Below, in pieces: positions 24,358 to 34,164 of a DNA stretch of 64,000 nt (position 1 is the stretch's first letter; every line of letters begins with the position of its first letter). This DNA is from Falsiroseomonas oleicola (GTDB taxonomy: Bacteria > Pseudomonadota > Alphaproteobacteria > Acetobacterales > Acetobacteraceae). The stretch covers positions 62,001-126,000 of the forward strand of contig NZ_JAERQM010000005.1 in NCBI RefSeq assembly GCF_019029495.1, written 5' to 3'. Under the pieces are notes generated by a model. That model worked only from the letters and a program-made list of their open reading frames with translations, was not told the DNA's origin and searched no databases. The position numbers were made by a program, and so were the translations under genes.

Positions 24358-25149
24358 ATGCCGACGATGCGCCGCATCCTGCTTGCCCTCGCCTCCCTGG
24401 TCGCCTTGCCCATCGCGGCCCAGGCCCAGACGGGCAACCCGCTCCATGACCAGCTTTCCGCCCTGAACGAACCGACCCGGCGGGCGGAGGTGTTTCGCGC
24501 CATCACCGGCAGCGGTGCCTCCTGCCAGGCGATCATCGCCACCTATTTCGCGGGCTTCGACCAGGGGCGCACCGCCTATTGGGACATGCGCTGCCGGGAG
24601 GGTTCGCTCTACCGCATGTCGCTGCCGCCGCAGCGATTCGCGCGGCTTGGCCTCAGCGTCTGCGGCGCCCTCGGCGGCGGCATCGCGGCCGGGCCCTGCT
24701 TCCAGGCGGTCGGCACCACGGCCACGGCGCAGGCCGGCACCGGCATGGGCGTTCAACTGGCCGGCGGCGCGGCCAGCGCCGCGCCGCCGCCGAACAGCCG
24801 CTTCGGCGCCATCTACGCCACCGATGCGCCGATGGCGGCCCATGGCTTCGGCAATGGCGCCACGGACCGGCTGGCGGTGAACACCGCCGCGGTGCGGTCC
24901 TGCCAGTCCATGGCCGGGCGCGTGCCCTGCAAGTTCCTGGGTGAGATCGTCAACCGCTGTGCTGTCCTGGTGCAGGCGGTCAGCCGCCATCCCAATGCGC
25001 TGGTGATGACCAGCGACCTCAGCACCATGGTGCTGAACCGCAACTTCTCCGCCACCGGCGCCACGGTGCGGGAGGCGGAGGCGGAGGCCATGCAGGCCTG
25101 CCGAGGGGTTGCTGGCGCGACATGCCGCGTCGTGGCCTCGGGCTGCTAG
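24358..25149 (+). CDS. Exported DUF4189-type protein
   Basis: A 263-residue exported protein. A signal peptide (MRRILLALASLVALPIAAQA) precedes the mature part. The C-terminal 100 residues fit DUF4189: FGAIYATDAPMAAHGFG, cysteines in RSCQSMAG and VPCKFLG, and a final TCRVVASGC. The N-terminal half, with GASCQAIIATYFAGFDQGR, is unfamiliar. The six or more cysteines suggest disulfides in the periplasm. Start is ATG 24358; ATG 24367 is equally possible. It precedes two binding proteins, but a shared role is not shown. Confidence 0.7.
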   Translation: MPTMRRILLALASLVALPIAAQAQTGNPLHDQLSALNEPTRRAEVFRAITGSGASCQAIIATYFAGFDQGRTAYWDMRCREGSLYRMSLPPQRFARLGLSVCGALGGGIAAGPCFQAVGTTATAQAGTGMGVQLAGGAASAAPPPNSRFGAIYATDAPMAAHGFGNGATDRLAVNTAAVRSCQSMAGRVPCKFLGEIVNRCAVLVQAVSRHPNALVMTSDLSTMVLNRNFSATGATVREAEAEAMQACRGVAGATCRVVASGC

Positions 25150-25163
25150 GGCGGGACAGGAAG

Positions 25164-26198
25164 ATGAACATGCGATCCCTTTGCGCGGCCGCGGCCGCGC
25201 TGCTGCTTTCCGTCCCCGCCTTGGCCCAGCCCGCCACCAATGGCCTGGCCGCCCTGCGCGCCCGTGGCGAATTGATCTGTGGGGTGGCCGGCACGCTGCC
25301 CGGCTTCGCCGCCCCCGACGCGCAGGGCGTGATGCGTGGCTTCGACGCGGATTTCTGCCGCGCCGTCGCCGCCGCCGCGCTGGGTGATCCGGCCAAGGTG
25401 CGCTTCGTCCCGATCGACACCCCGGATGCCGGGATGACGGCGCTGGGCGAGCGCCGCATCGACCTGCTGGCCCGCAACACCACCTTCACTTATTCGCGGG
25501 AGGCCGGCCGCCCCGTGGCCTTCGCCGGCATCACCTTCTTCGATGGCCAGGGCCTGCTGGTCAGCCGCGCCTCCGGCATCGCCAGCTTCCGGCACCTCGA
25601 TGGCCGGCGTGTCTGTGTCACCGGCATCGCCGGCACCACGGGGCGGGAGGTGGTGGAAAGCGAGGCGGCCCGCCTTGGCATCAATGTCACCATCGTCGAG
25701 GCCGGTGGCGGCACGGCGCTGCTCCAGGCGCTGACCGATGGGCGCTGCGATGCGGCGTCCACCGATGCCTCCCAGCTTGCCATCCGTCGGGTGACGGAAA
25801 TGCCGAACCCCGACAGCTTCGTTGTCCTGCACGACATGCTGAGCCGCGAGCCGCTCGGCCTGCTGGTGCGGGAGGATGAGGAAGCGCTGCGCCAGGTGGT
25901 GTTCTGGGTGGTGCAGGCGATGCTGGAGGCCGATGAGTTCGGCGTCACCAGCGCGAATCTGGTCGCCGCCCTGCAATCCAACGACCCTGTCCTGCGCCGC
26001 CTGATCGGCGTCGATGTCGGGCTCGGCAAGTCCATCGGCCTGGATGACGACTGGTCTCAGCGGGTGCTGGCGCGCGTCGGCTCCTATGCCGAGGTCTTCG
26101 ACCGCAACCTCGGCGCCGGCAGCCGCTTCGGGCTGGATCGCGGGCCGAATGACAATTGGCAACGCGGGGGGCTGATGTTCCCCCTGCCGCTGCGCTGA
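25164..26198 (+). CDS. Amino-acid ABC transporter binding protein, copy 1
   Basis: A 344-residue periplasmic binding protein of the polar amino acid (SBP_bac_3, AapJ-like) family. The signal peptide MNMRSLCAAAAALLLSVPALA is followed by ARGELICGVAGTLPGFA, the strand that starts lobe 1. VCVTGIAGTTGREVVE near 155 lies at the hinge. The family ending NWQRGGLMFPLPLR is retained. The ATG at 25164 follows AGGA and was preferred to an upstream in-frame ATG. No permease genes follow; instead a paralog begins seven bases after the stop. Confidence 0.9.
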   Translation: MNMRSLCAAAAALLLSVPALAQPATNGLAALRARGELICGVAGTLPGFAAPDAQGVMRGFDADFCRAVAAAALGDPAKVRFVPIDTPDAGMTALGERRIDLLARNTTFTYSREAGRPVAFAGITFFDGQGLLVSRASGIASFRHLDGRRVCVTGIAGTTGREVVESEAARLGINVTIVEAGGGTALLQALTDGRCDAASTDASQLAIRRVTEMPNPDSFVVLHDMLSREPLGLLVREDEEALRQVVFWVVQAMLEADEFGVTSANLVAALQSNDPVLRRLIGVDVGLGKSIGLDDDWSQRVLARVGSYAEVFDRNLGAGSRFGLDRGPNDNWQRGGLMFPLPLR

Positions 26199-26205
26199 GG
26201 GCCGG

Positions 26206-27237
26206 ATGATGCGCATGAAGCTTCTCGCCAGCCTCGCCGGCGGCCTTGCCGTCCTCGCCACCGGCGCCTTGCCGGCCTTGGCGCAATCCACCCTGGCGCA
26301 GGTGCGCGCCCGCGGCGCGGTGATCTGCGGCACCAATACCGGCCTGACCGGCTTCGCCCAGGCGGACGCCCAGGGCCGGCTGCGCGGGCTGGATGCCGAT
26401 ACCTGCCGCGCCATCGCCGCCGCCACGCTCGGCGATGCGGAGAAGGTGCGCTTCGTGCAGGGCACCACGCCCGAGATCATCGCCGCGCTGCGGGAAGGGC
26501 GGGTCGACGTCGCGTCCCGCAACCTGACACAGACCATGGCGCGCGATGCCGAACTCGGCCTGTCGCCCGCAGGCATCAATTTCTACGATGGCCAGGGATT
26601 CCTGGTGCCCAGCGCCGCGCGCCTCACCGATGCGCGCGGCCTGGACGGAAAGCGCATCTGCGTCGTCACCGGCACGTCCAACGAACTGGCCATGGCCGAT
26701 TCGGCACGCCGGCTCGGCATCCGCTACACGCCTGTCGCGGCCCCGGGCTTCGCCGGCATGCGCGATGCCTATGGCGCCGGGCAATGCGATGCGGTCAGCG
26801 CCGACATGTCGAGCCTGGTCGCGCTGCGCCAGACCGGCACGTCCAACCCCACCGCCCATGTCCTGCTGCCCGACATCATCAGCCGTGAACCGCTTGGCCC
26901 CCTGGTGCGGGATGGCGATTCGCAGTGGCGCAGCCTGGTCTTCTGGGTGGTGAATGTGATGCTGGAAGGCGAGGCGCGGGAGATCGGCATGAGCAATGCC
27001 GAGGCGCGTCGCGCCGATCCCTCGCCGCTGGTGCGCCGCATCCTGGGTGCCGAGCCGGGCCTTGGCGCACCGCTCGGCCTGTCGGATGACTGGGCCTTCC
27101 AGGTGCTGCGGCAGGTCGGCCATTACGGCGAGGTCTATGAGCGCAACCTGGGTCGCGGCAGCGTGCTGGGGCTGGAGCGGGGCCTGAACGCGCTTTGGAA
27201 CCGCGGCGGGCTGATGTATCCGATCCCGATGCGCTGA
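26206..27237 (+). CDS. Amino-acid ABC transporter binding protein, copy 2
   Basis: A 343-residue paralog of the preceding gene with the same layout: signal peptide (about 1-27), RGAVICGTNTGLTGFAQAD, a hinge block ICVVTGTSNELAMADSARRLGI, SREPLGPLVRDGDSQWRSLV near 230, and the ending NRGGLMYPIPMR. It is closer than copy 1 to the general amino acid receptor AapJ. The two have diverged in the ligand pocket region, so they probably bind different ligands. Both lack a permease partner here. Confidence 0.9.
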   Translation: MMRMKLLASLAGGLAVLATGALPALAQSTLAQVRARGAVICGTNTGLTGFAQADAQGRLRGLDADTCRAIAAATLGDAEKVRFVQGTTPEIIAALREGRVDVASRNLTQTMARDAELGLSPAGINFYDGQGFLVPSAARLTDARGLDGKRICVVTGTSNELAMADSARRLGIRYTPVAAPGFAGMRDAYGAGQCDAVSADMSSLVALRQTGTSNPTAHVLLPDIISREPLGPLVRDGDSQWRSLVFWVVNVMLEGEAREIGMSNAEARRADPSPLVRRILGAEPGLGAPLGLSDDWAFQVLRQVGHYGEVYERNLGRGSVLGLERGLNALWNRGGLMYPIPMR

Positions 27238-27261
27238 CATCGCCGCTGCCGGCCGCTGGTT

Positions 27262-27627
27262 CTATTCCAGCGGAATCCGCAGCCGTGCGCCGGGCGCGAG
27301 GTCCCTCAGGATCACGTCCTGCCGTTCGGACAGATGCTCGCGGCCGAAGGTGAAACCGCGCGCCCTTTCCCGTTCATCGATGATCATCGGTTCCAGCGTC
27401 GGCGCGTCGGGCCGGGCGAAGATGTCCGGCGGGGCCTCGATGTTCCGGTTCGGCATGGGGGCGAGTTCGCCGCCGCCACGCGGCCGGGCGATGCGCGGCA
27501 GCGGCAGGGGGGTCAGGGTGGAGGGCGCCGGGATGTCCAGCGACATGCGTCGGCCATTGCCCTGCGCCAATGCCGCGCCCGGCAGCGCCGCTGCGAGGGT
27601 GGACAGCAGAAGGAAGCGGCGGTTCAT
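27262..27627 (-). CDS. Small exported protein of unknown function
   Basis: A 121-residue protein with a clear signal peptide (MNRRFLLLSTLAAALPGAALA). The mature part is rich in Pro and Arg and contains IEAPPDIFARPDAPTLEPMIIDERERARGFTFG. No known domain was recognised. The ATG overlaps the NUDIX gene stop by 4 bp, so it is co-translated with it. It may be peculiar to related acetic-acid-type bacteria; this is a guess from not recognising it. Confidence 0.65.
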   Translation of the reverse strand: MNRRFLLLSTLAAALPGAALAQGNGRRMSLDIPAPSTLTPLPLPRIARPRGGGELAPMPNRNIEAPPDIFARPDAPTLEPMIIDERERARGFTFGREHLSERQDVILRDLAPGARLRIPLE

Positions 27628-28175
27628 GCGGACCTCAATGGCGTGATGCCGCGCCGATCCTCGGCCGGGTTGCCGCGCGGCGCGCCGAGCGGCCCGGACC
27701 CTGCCTCCCGCCACGCTTCCAGCACCCAATGGACGGAGGGGAAGGCGAGCGAGTCCCAGGGGATCTCGTCCCAGTCGAATAGCCGGACCTCCAGGCTTTC
27801 CGGGCCGGGGGCGAAGCCGGGGGAGGCGAGGCGGGCGCGGAACAGGATCTGCACCTGGCCGATCCTGGCGATGGAATAGACGGCCAGCACCCCGTCCAGC
27901 ACGAGGTCGACGCAGGCTTCCTCCTGCGCTTCGCGACGGGCGCCTTCCTCGACGGTTTCGCCGAGTTCCATATAGCCGGCGGGGATGGTCCAGAAGCCAT
28001 GCCGCGGCTGGATGGCGCGGCGGCAGAGCAGAACCTTGCCGTCCACTTCGACCACTGAACCCACCACGATCTTGGGGTTCTCATAGGCGATGTAGCCGCA
28101 GTCGTTACAGGTCAACCGTTCCCGGTCTTCCCCATCGGGAATGCGCCGGACGAAGCGGGACGTTTCTGTCGACAT
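27624..28175 (-). CDS. NUDIX hydrolase with zinc ribbon
   Basis: A 183-residue NUDIX hydrolase cleaving a nucleoside diphosphate linked to another moiety. The N-terminal half zinc ribbon CNDCGYIAYENP (23-34) resembles NudC-like proteins. The NUDIX box runs from GYMELGETVEEGARR into EAQEEACVDL, keeping the REXXEE core as REAQEEA. Substrate is unknown; the NADH pyrophosphatase fold is suggested by the zinc ribbon, but the second CxxC is missing. The stop overlaps the small exported protein gene. Confidence 0.88.
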   Translation of the reverse strand: MSTETSRFVRRIPDGEDRERLTCNDCGYIAYENPKIVVGSVVEVDGKVLLCRRAIQPRHGFWTIPAGYMELGETVEEGARREAQEEACVDLVLDGVLAVYSIARIGQVQILFRARLASPGFAPGPESLEVRLFDWDEIPWDSLAFPSVHWVLEAWREAGSGPLGAPRGNPAEDRRGITPLRSA

Positions 28176-28291
28176 AGGTCAAGGGTGGCGCCGAAGCGCC
28201 GGAATCGCAAGGCGTGGCGGATCACGCCAGGGACAGATTCCGTGAAATTGCGCGCCGCCGGCCGTTCAATGCGGCGGCGGCCCGGCCTTTG

Positions 28292-28501
28292 TCAGACCCG
28301 CAGGTCGAGCAGGGAGCCGCGCGGCGGCGGGCTGCCCGGCATGCTGGGCATGGCGTCCAGCGTGCGCTGCTGTGGCGCCTGCAGGGGCTGCAGCGCCTGG
28401 GGTGTGGGGCCGGCGCCACGGGTTTTCGTGGCGCCCTGCGTCCGGGAGACTTCCGCCGTGAAGGCGGAGAGGGAGTTCATGGCGATCATGCGGACGACCA
28501 T
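28292..28501 (-). CDS. Small hypothetical protein
   Basis: About 69 residues if started at the ATG at 28501; longer forms from 28570 are possible. The sequence is MVVRMIAMNSLSAF followed by a Pro/Gln-rich linker and a C-terminal PPPRGSLLDLRV. No domain is recognised. Codon use follows the local pattern, and the C-terminal LDLRV looks conserved in style. Coding status is likely but not certain. Confidence 0.45.
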   Translation of the reverse strand: MVVRMIAMNSLSAFTAEVSRTQGATKTRGAGPTPQALQPLQAPQQRTLDAMPSMPGSPPPRGSLLDLRV

Positions 28502-28568
28502 GAACCGCAGATCTGAATCGGCGGTAAACCGATAGGCGGATTTCTGAGAGGTCGGTCGGATGGGGCGC

Positions 28569-28589
28569 ATGAGGGCAGGGTGCCCTCAT
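28569..28589 (-). terminator. Hairpin downstream of pgk
   Basis: Perfect stem ATGAGGGCA/TGCCCTCAT (28569-28577 and 28581-28589) with loop GGG, about 60 bp after the pgk stop. No U-run follows, so it is a weak intrinsic terminator, or it marks the boundary with the next small gene. Confidence 0.5.
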
Positions 28590-28649
28590 CCGCCGTTAAG
28601 AATCCAGCAACCAATGGTGGAAAGCGTGAATGGATTGAGAAAACGTGAA

Positions 28650-29843
28650 TCACGCCGCCGTGAGCGCCGCCACCCCCGGCAGGGTCTTGCCCTCCAGCCA
28701 TTCCAGGAAGGCGCCGCCGGCGGAGGAGACATAGGTCAGCCGGTCCATCACCCCCGCATGCCGCAGGGCCGAGACGGTGTCGCCACCGCCCGCGATGGAT
28801 TTCAGGCCGGAGGAGGCGGTGAAGCCCGCCACGGACTGCGCCACGGCCACGGTCGCCGTATCGAAGGGCGGGATCTCGAAGGCGCCGAAGGGGCCGTTCC
28901 AGACCAGGGTCGAAGCCTGGCGCAGGCGATTCTCCACCAGCTCCACCGTCTCCGGCCCCACATCCAGCGCCATCATATCCTCGGGCACCCGGTCGATCGC
29001 CACGGTGCGGTGTGGCGCCTGGGCGGCGAATTCGCCGGCGACCACCAGGTCGACCGGCAGGAGGATCTCGCAATTGGCGGCCTTGGCCTCGGCCATGATG
29101 GTCCGCGCCGTGTCATGCATCTCCGCTTCCTGGAGCGACCGGCCCATGGCGTGGCCCTGGGCGGCCAGGAAGGTATTGGCCATGGCGCCGCCGATCACCA
29201 GCACATTGACCTTGCGGGTCAGGTTGCCCAGCAGTTCCAGCTTGGTAGAGATCTTGGCCCCGCCGACGATGGCGACCACCGGCCGCGCCGGATTGCCGAG
29301 CGCCGCATCCAGCGCTTTCAACTCGGCCTCCATCAGCCGGCCGGCATAGGCGGGCAGCAGATGGGCCACGCCTTCGGTGCTCGCATGGGCGCGATGGGCG
29401 GCGGAGAAGGCGTCGTTCACATAGACATCGGCCAGCCTGGCCAGGCCGGCGGCCAGTGCCGGGTCGTTCTTCTCCTCACCCGCATGGTAGCGGGTGTTTT
29501 CCAGCAGCAGCACCTCGCCATCGGCCAGGGCGGCGGCGGCGGCCTCGGCCTCCGGCCCGACGCAATCCTCGGCCCAGGCCACCGGGCGGCCGAGCGCCGT
29601 GGCCAGCGCCGCCACCATCGGCTTCAGCGACATCTCCGGCACCCGCTTGCCCTTGGGCCGGTCGAAATGGCTGCAGATGATGACGCGCGCGCCCTTCTCG
29701 GCCAGTTCGCGGATGGTGGGCGCCAGGCGGTCGATGCGGGTGTTGTCGGTGATGACGCCGTCGCGGACGGGCACATTCAGGTCGGCGCGCAGCAGAACGC
29801 GCTTGCCTTGGGCGTCCAGCGAATCAATCTTCCGGAACGACAT
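28650..29843 (-). CDS. pgk: Phosphoglycerate kinase
   Basis: Transfers phosphate between 1,3-bisphosphoglycerate and ADP in glycolysis, gluconeogenesis and the Calvin cycle. At 397 residues it is full length. The substrate region [11 protein letters not shown] lies near 18-28. A second binding region is HFDRPKG near 60 (HLGRPKG is more usual). [13 protein letters not shown] lies near 155, and the C-terminal [10 protein letters not shown] binds nucleotide. Start ATG 29843. It lies downstream of tkt and gap on the same strand but is separated from gap by two opposite-strand genes. Confidence 0.97.
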   Translation of the reverse strand: MSFRKIDSLDAQGKRVLLRADLNVPVRDGVITDNTRIDRLAPTIRELAEKGARVIICSHFDRPKGKRVPEMSLKPMVAALATALGRPVAWAEDCVGPEAEAAAAALADGEVLLLENTRYHAGEEKNDPALAAGLARLADVYVNDAFSAAHRAHASTEGVAHLLPAYAGRLMEAELKALDAALGNPARPVVAIVGGAKISTKLELLGNLTRKVNVLVIGGAMANTFLAAQGHAMGRSLQEAEMHDTARTIMAEAKAANCEILLPVDLVVAGEFAAQAPHRTVAIDRVPEDMMALDVGPETVELVENRLRQASTLVWNGPFGAFEIPPFDTATVAVAQSVAGFTASSGLKSIAGGGDTVSALRHAGVMDRLTYVSSAGGAFLEWLEGKTLPGVAALTAA

Positions 29844-29903
29844 CGCTTCGGCTCTCCTCAACCTGTGGTGGTGAACAACGGTTCGGTCATGAAAGGACAG
29901 ACG

Positions 29904-30302
29904 ATGCGCTGGCTGATCGCTGCCGCCACTTTCACCCTGCTCGGCCAACCGGTCGTAGCATCGGCTCAGCAGGGCTTCCAGTTGCCCTCGGGCAACGTGC
30001 TCTGCGAGGTGATGGAGAATGCGTTGCGCTGCGAGATCATCGAATTCCGCTTCGCCCGGCCGGCCGCGCCGAAGGATTGCGATTCGGACTGGGGCCATGC
30101 CTATGGCATCGCGGCCCGCGGCAGGGCGCAGGTGCTGTGCGCCGGGGATCTGGTGGTGAATCGCGGCCTGCCCCGGCTGAACTATGGCCAGCGCTGGGAC
30201 GGGACAGGCGTGACCTGCCAGGCGGAGCGCAGCGGCCTGCGCTGCGTCAATGCGGAGGGGGGTGGCCTGGAATTGTCCCGCAGCCGCCTTGGCCTGTTCT
30301 GA
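29904..30302 (+). CDS. Exported DUF6636-like protein, copy 1
   Basis: A 132-residue exported protein. The signal peptide spans about 1-22 ([21 protein letters not shown]). Six cysteines recur at matched positions with copy 2: [32 protein letters not shown] and LRCVNA, probably three disulfides. The pattern F-Q-x-P-S-G-N-x-x-C, the D-W-G-H-A block and G-x-x-L-S-R-x-R-L at the end fit DUF6636. AGGA lies six bases before the ATG at 29904. Confidence 0.75.
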   Translation: MRWLIAAATFTLLGQPVVASAQQGFQLPSGNVLCEVMENALRCEIIEFRFARPAAPKDCDSDWGHAYGIAARGRAQVLCAGDLVVNRGLPRLNYGQRWDGTGVTCQAERSGLRCVNAEGGGLELSRSRLGLF

Positions 30303-30420
30303 GGCCTGTCGCAGAACCCGCTTGCACCGCTGTCCGGCACCACAATGTTCCGTGCAGGCATCTCTTCGACCCGCCCCAGCCGGGGAGGTCGGATAGGGAT
30401 GTCACCACGAAGGACACATA

Positions 30421-30819
30421 ATGCGCTGGCCCCTCGCTGCCGCCACCCTTGCCCTGCTCGCCCTTCCGGTTGCCGCATTGGCCCAGGAGGGGTTCCAGAT
30501 GCCCTCCGGCAACGTCTTCTGCGAGGTGGAGGAGAATGCGCTGCGCTGCGATCTCGTCGATTTCACCTTCGCCAGGCCGCCGCAGCCGGCGGATTGCGAA
30601 ACCGACTGGGGCCATGCCTATAGCCTGGCCGCGCGCGGCACCTCTCGCGTGTTGTGTGCCGGTGACACGGTGGTGAACCGTGGGGCGCGCCGGCTTCGCT
30701 ATGGCGACCGCTGGGATGGCGTCGGCGTGACCTGTCACGCCGAACGCACGGGCCTCAAATGCATCAACGCCGAGGGCCGCGGCTTCGAGCTGTCCCGAAC
30801 GCGCCTCAGCCGGTTCTGA
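30421..30819 (+). CDS. Exported DUF6636-like protein, copy 2
   Basis: Also exactly 132 residues, paralogous to copy 1 throughout. It shares the signal peptide length, six cysteines, FQMPSGNVFCEVEENALRC, DWGHAYSLAARG, and the ending GFELSRTRLSRF. AAGGAC precedes the ATG. The two lie on the strand opposite to pgk and gap, splitting that cluster. Their job is unknown. A strong hairpin follows. Confidence 0.75.
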   Translation: MRWPLAAATLALLALPVAALAQEGFQMPSGNVFCEVEENALRCDLVDFTFARPPQPADCETDWGHAYSLAARGTSRVLCAGDTVVNRGARRLRYGDRWDGVGVTCHAERTGLKCINAEGRGFELSRTRLSRF

Positions 30820-30829
30820 GGCGCCAGTT

Positions 30830-30852
30830 CGCCCGGCGCCAGGCGCCGGGCG
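30830..30852. terminator. Bidirectional hairpin between DUF6636 copy 2 and gap
   Basis: CGCCCGGCGCC/GGCGCCGGGCG (30830-30840 and 30842-30852), 11 bp with a minimal loop, between two convergent stops. No U-run, but the position suits both directions. Confidence 0.6.
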
Positions 30853-30858
30853 GCAGGC

Positions 30859-31881
30859 TCACAGGCTGCCGAACAGCGCTGCCGTGTCCGACATGCGATT
30901 GGAAAAGCCCCACTCATTGTCGTACCAGGACATCACGCGGACCAGCCCGCCATCGACCACCTGGGTCTGGGTGGCGTCGAAGGTGGAGCTGTGCGGGTCA
31001 TGGTTGAAGTCGATCGAGACCAGCGGCGCCGTGTTGTAGCCGAGGATGCCCTTCAGCGGGCCGCTCTCGGAGGCCGCCTTCATCACCGCGTTGATCGCCT
31101 CCTTCGTCAGGCCCTCGGTCTTGGCCGGCACGAAGTCGAGCGAAACCAGGGAGACGTTGGGGGTCGGGATGCGGATGGCGGTTCCGTCCAGCTTGCCCTT
31201 CAGTTCCGGCATCACCAGGCCCACGGCCTTGGCGGCGCCGGTGCTCGTCGGGATGGCGGAGACCGCCGCGGCGCGGGCGCGGTGCAGGTCCTTGTGCAGC
31301 GTGTCGACGGTGTTCTGGTCGCCGGTATAGGCGTGGATGGTGACCATGTAGCCGCGGACGATGCCGAAATTGTCATGCAGCACCTTGGCGATCGGCGCCA
31401 GGCAGTTGGTGGTGCAGGAGGCGTTGGAGACGACCGTCATCTCCTTCGTCAGCACCTGGTGGTTCACGCCGTAGACGATGGTTGCATCGGCATTCTCGCC
31501 AGGCGCCGAAATCAGCACCTTGCGCGCACCCGCGGTGATCAGGGCGCTCGCCTTGTCCTTGGCGGTGAAGATGCCGGTGCATTCCATGGCGACGTCGACG
31601 CCCTGGAATGGCACCTTGGTCGGGTCCCGCTCGGCGCTGACGACGATCGGCGCATAGGTGCGGCCATTGGCCGTGATGATCAGCTTGTTGCCGTCCACAG
31701 CCACTTCGCCGGGGAAGCGGCCATGGACGCTGTCATAGCGGAACAGATGGGCATTCGCCTCGACGCTGCCGAGGTCGTTGATCGCGACGCATTCCACGTC
31801 GGTGCGGTTGCTCTCGATCATGGCGCGCAGCACCAGGCGGCCGATGCGCCCGAAGCCGTTGATGGCAACCTTCACCGTCAT
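30859..31881 (-). CDS. gap: Glyceraldehyde-3-phosphate dehydrogenase
   Basis: Oxidises glyceraldehyde 3-phosphate to 1,3-bisphosphoglycerate, or the reverse with NAD(P)H. Of 340 residues, the Rossmann start is [10 protein letters not shown] (6-15), and catalytic Cys156 lies in [17 protein letters not shown] follows near 185, and the C-terminal [13 protein letters not shown] is canonical. Asp after the second strand (AINDLG, 34-39) suggests NAD preference. It is 20 bp downstream of tkt and co-transcribed. Confidence 0.97.
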   Translation of the reverse strand: MTVKVAINGFGRIGRLVLRAMIESNRTDVECVAINDLGSVEANAHLFRYDSVHGRFPGEVAVDGNKLIITANGRTYAPIVVSAERDPTKVPFQGVDVAMECTGIFTAKDKASALITAGARKVLISAPGENADATIVYGVNHQVLTKEMTVVSNASCTTNCLAPIAKVLHDNFGIVRGYMVTIHAYTGDQNTVDTLHKDLHRARAAAVSAIPTSTGAAKAVGLVMPELKGKLDGTAIRIPTPNVSLVSLDFVPAKTEGLTKEAINAVMKAASESGPLKGILGYNTAPLVSIDFNHDPHSSTFDATQTQVVDGGLVRVMSWYDNEWGFSNRMSDTAALFGSL

Positions 31882-31901
31882 CGTCGTCTATCCCCTTATT
31901 G

Positions 31902-33950
31902 TCAGCCCAAACGCTTCTTCACGGCGGCCACGGTGGCCTCCGCGGTAATGCCGAAATGGCGGAAAAGTTCATCGGCCGGCGCGCTGGCGCCGAAGCCCTG
32001 CATGCCGATGAAGATACCCTCCGGCCCCAGCCAGCGGTCCCAGCCGAAGGGCAGCGCCGCCTCGATGCCGACGCGCAGCACATCGCCCAGTACCTGGGTG
32101 CGGTAGCCCTCATCCTGCAAGGCGAAAAGCTCCCAGCTCGGCAGGGAGACGACGGCGGTGGGAATGCCCTCGGCTTCAAGTGTCGCCCGTGCGGCGATGG
32201 CCAGATGCACCTCGGATCCGGTGGCGATCAGCGTCGCGCGGCGTGGGCCGGAGGATTCCGCCAGCACATAGCCGCCGCGGGCGCAGCGATTCTCGCCATG
32301 GTCGCTGCGCAGCGCCGGCAGGTTCTGGCGCGACAGCGCGAGGACGGAGGGACCATCGGCCCGCTTCACCGCCAGCTCCCAGCACTCCGCCGTCTCCATC
32401 GCATCGGCCGGGCGGAAGGTGACGAGGTTCGGGATGATGCGCAGCGAGGCCAGCGTTTCCACCGGCTGGTGCGTCGGGCCATCCTCGCCGAGGCCGATGC
32501 TGTCATGCGTCAGCACATGGATGACGCGCTGGTGCATCAGCGCGGCCAGCCGCAGGGCAGGGCGCAGGTAGTCGGCGAAGACCAGGAAGGTGCCGGAATA
32601 GGGGATCAGCCCGCCATGCAGCGCCATGCCGTTCATCGCCGCCGCCATGGCATGCTCGCGCACGCCGTAATGGATGTAGCGGCCGGCATAATTGCCCGGG
32701 GAGACGGCGGGGATGCCCTTGACGTTGGTATTGTTCGACCCCGTCAGGTCGGCCGAGCCGCCCACCATCTCCGGCACCGCCGGCACCAGGGCTTCCAGCG
32801 CGCGCTGGCTGGCGATGCGGGTGGCGATCTTCGGCTGGTCCTCGGCATGCTTCGCCCGCAGCGCGGCCAGCGGCTCGTGCCAGGATTCCGGCAGGCGGCC
32901 GGAGATCGCGCGGTCGAACTCGTCCTTCTGCGCATGGTTGGCCAGGCGCTTCAGCCAGGAGCGGCGGGTGCCGGCGCCACGGCGGCCGGCATCTTCCCAG
33001 CGCGCCTTCAGCCCTTCCGGCACCTCGAAGGGGCCGTGGTTCCAGCCCATCGCGGCCTTGGCCGCATCCGCCTCCGCCTTGCCGAGCGGGGCGCCGTGGC
33101 TGGCCGCGGTGCCGGCCTTGGTGGGCGCGGCGAAGCCGATGATGGTGCGGCAGGCGATCAGCGTCGGCTTGCGGTTGCGCATCGCCCAGGCCATCGCGGC
33201 CGCGACCTGTTCGTGGTCGTGCCCATCGACGCGGCGGGTCGCCCAGCCATAGGCCTGGAAGCGCTTCAGCGCATCGTCCGACAGTGAGATCGCCGTATCG
33301 CCGTCGATCGAGATGTTGTTGTCGTCATACAGCACGCAAAGCCGTTCCAGCTTCATGTGCCCGGCGAAGGAGGCCGCCTCGTGGCTGATGCCCTCCATCA
33401 GGTCACCGTCGGAGGCGATGACCCAGGTGCGGTGATCGACCAGCGACTTGCCGAAGCGCGCCGCCAGCATCCGCTCCGCCAGCGCCATGCCGACGGCGGT
33501 GGCGATGCCCTGGCCGAGCGGGCCGGTGGTGGTCTCGATGCCCGGATGCTCGCCATATTCCGGATGGCCGGCGGCCGGGGAGTGCAATTGCCGGAAGTTC
33601 TTGATGTCCTCGATGGACATCCCCTCCTGCCCCGTCAGGTGCAGCAGGGAATAGAGCAGCATCGAGCCATGGCCGGCCGAGAGCACGAAGCGGTCGCGAT
33701 CCGGCCAGCGCGGATCGGCGGCATCGTATTTCAGGAAGCGGCTGAACAGCACGGTGGCCACATCGGCCATGCCCATCGGCATGCCGGGATGGCCGGATTT
33801 GGCCTGCTCCACCGCATCGATGGCGAGCGCGCGGATGGCATCGGCCATCCGGCGTTCCTCGCTGGCGGGGCGGGCAAGCAGTAAAGCCTGTGCCGCCTGG
33901 GCGGGTGTTGGCTCGGTACGGGGCTGGGTATCGGGTTCGGTGGTGGCCAA
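31902..33950 (-). CDS. tkt: Transketolase
   Basis: Thiamine-diphosphate enzyme moving two-carbon units in the pentose phosphate and Calvin pathways. The 682 residues contain the TPP motif [19 protein letters not shown] near 177, with the DDNNISIDG Asn pair later. [17 protein letters not shown] lies near 92-108 and [15 protein letters not shown] near 490. The start is a TTG at 33950 with GAGGA five bases ahead, just after a good promoter. First gene of the tkt-gap-(pgk) set. Confidence 0.97.
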   Translation of the reverse strand: MATTEPDTQPRTEPTPAQAAQALLLARPASEERRMADAIRALAIDAVEQAKSGHPGMPMGMADVATVLFSRFLKYDAADPRWPDRDRFVLSAGHGSMLLYSLLHLTGQEGMSIEDIKNFRQLHSPAAGHPEYGEHPGIETTTGPLGQGIATAVGMALAERMLAARFGKSLVDHRTWVIASDGDLMEGISHEAASFAGHMKLERLCVLYDDNNISIDGDTAISLSDDALKRFQAYGWATRRVDGHDHEQVAAAMAWAMRNRKPTLIACRTIIGFAAPTKAGTAASHGAPLGKAEADAAKAAMGWNHGPFEVPEGLKARWEDAGRRGAGTRRSWLKRLANHAQKDEFDRAISGRLPESWHEPLAALRAKHAEDQPKIATRIASQRALEALVPAVPEMVGGSADLTGSNNTNVKGIPAVSPGNYAGRYIHYGVREHAMAAAMNGMALHGGLIPYSGTFLVFADYLRPALRLAALMHQRVIHVLTHDSIGLGEDGPTHQPVETLASLRIIPNLVTFRPADAMETAECWELAVKRADGPSVLALSRQNLPALRSDHGENRCARGGYVLAESSGPRRATLIATGSEVHLAIAARATLEAEGIPTAVVSLPSWELFALQDEGYRTQVLGDVLRVGIEAALPFGWDRWLGPEGIFIGMQGFGASAPADELFRHFGITAEATVAAVKKRLG

Positions 33951-33970
33951 GATCGTCCTCCGGCTGCGTC

Positions 33971-33999
33971 GCTATAGACAGGGCCAGCGGCCGCGACAA
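33971..33999 (-). promoter_or_regulatory. Sigma-70-type promoter for tkt
   Basis: On the minus strand TTGTCG (33994-33999) and TATAGC (33971-33976) are spaced by exactly 17 bp, ending about 20 bp before the TTG start. The leader would be short. Confidence 0.6.
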
Positions 34000-34164
34000 C
34001 CCGAGCAGCCGTGCCCTTGCGGGGACGGCGGACGGAAGCACCCGGCCGGGCGCGATCGAGACGCGCTGAGGATGCGTCGCATTCCCGATTTCTCCTTTAT
34101 TCCCAGGATCTTGAGGGCTGCAAGACACGTGACATGGCGGCTTCGGCGCCGCTAATGTCCCGCC

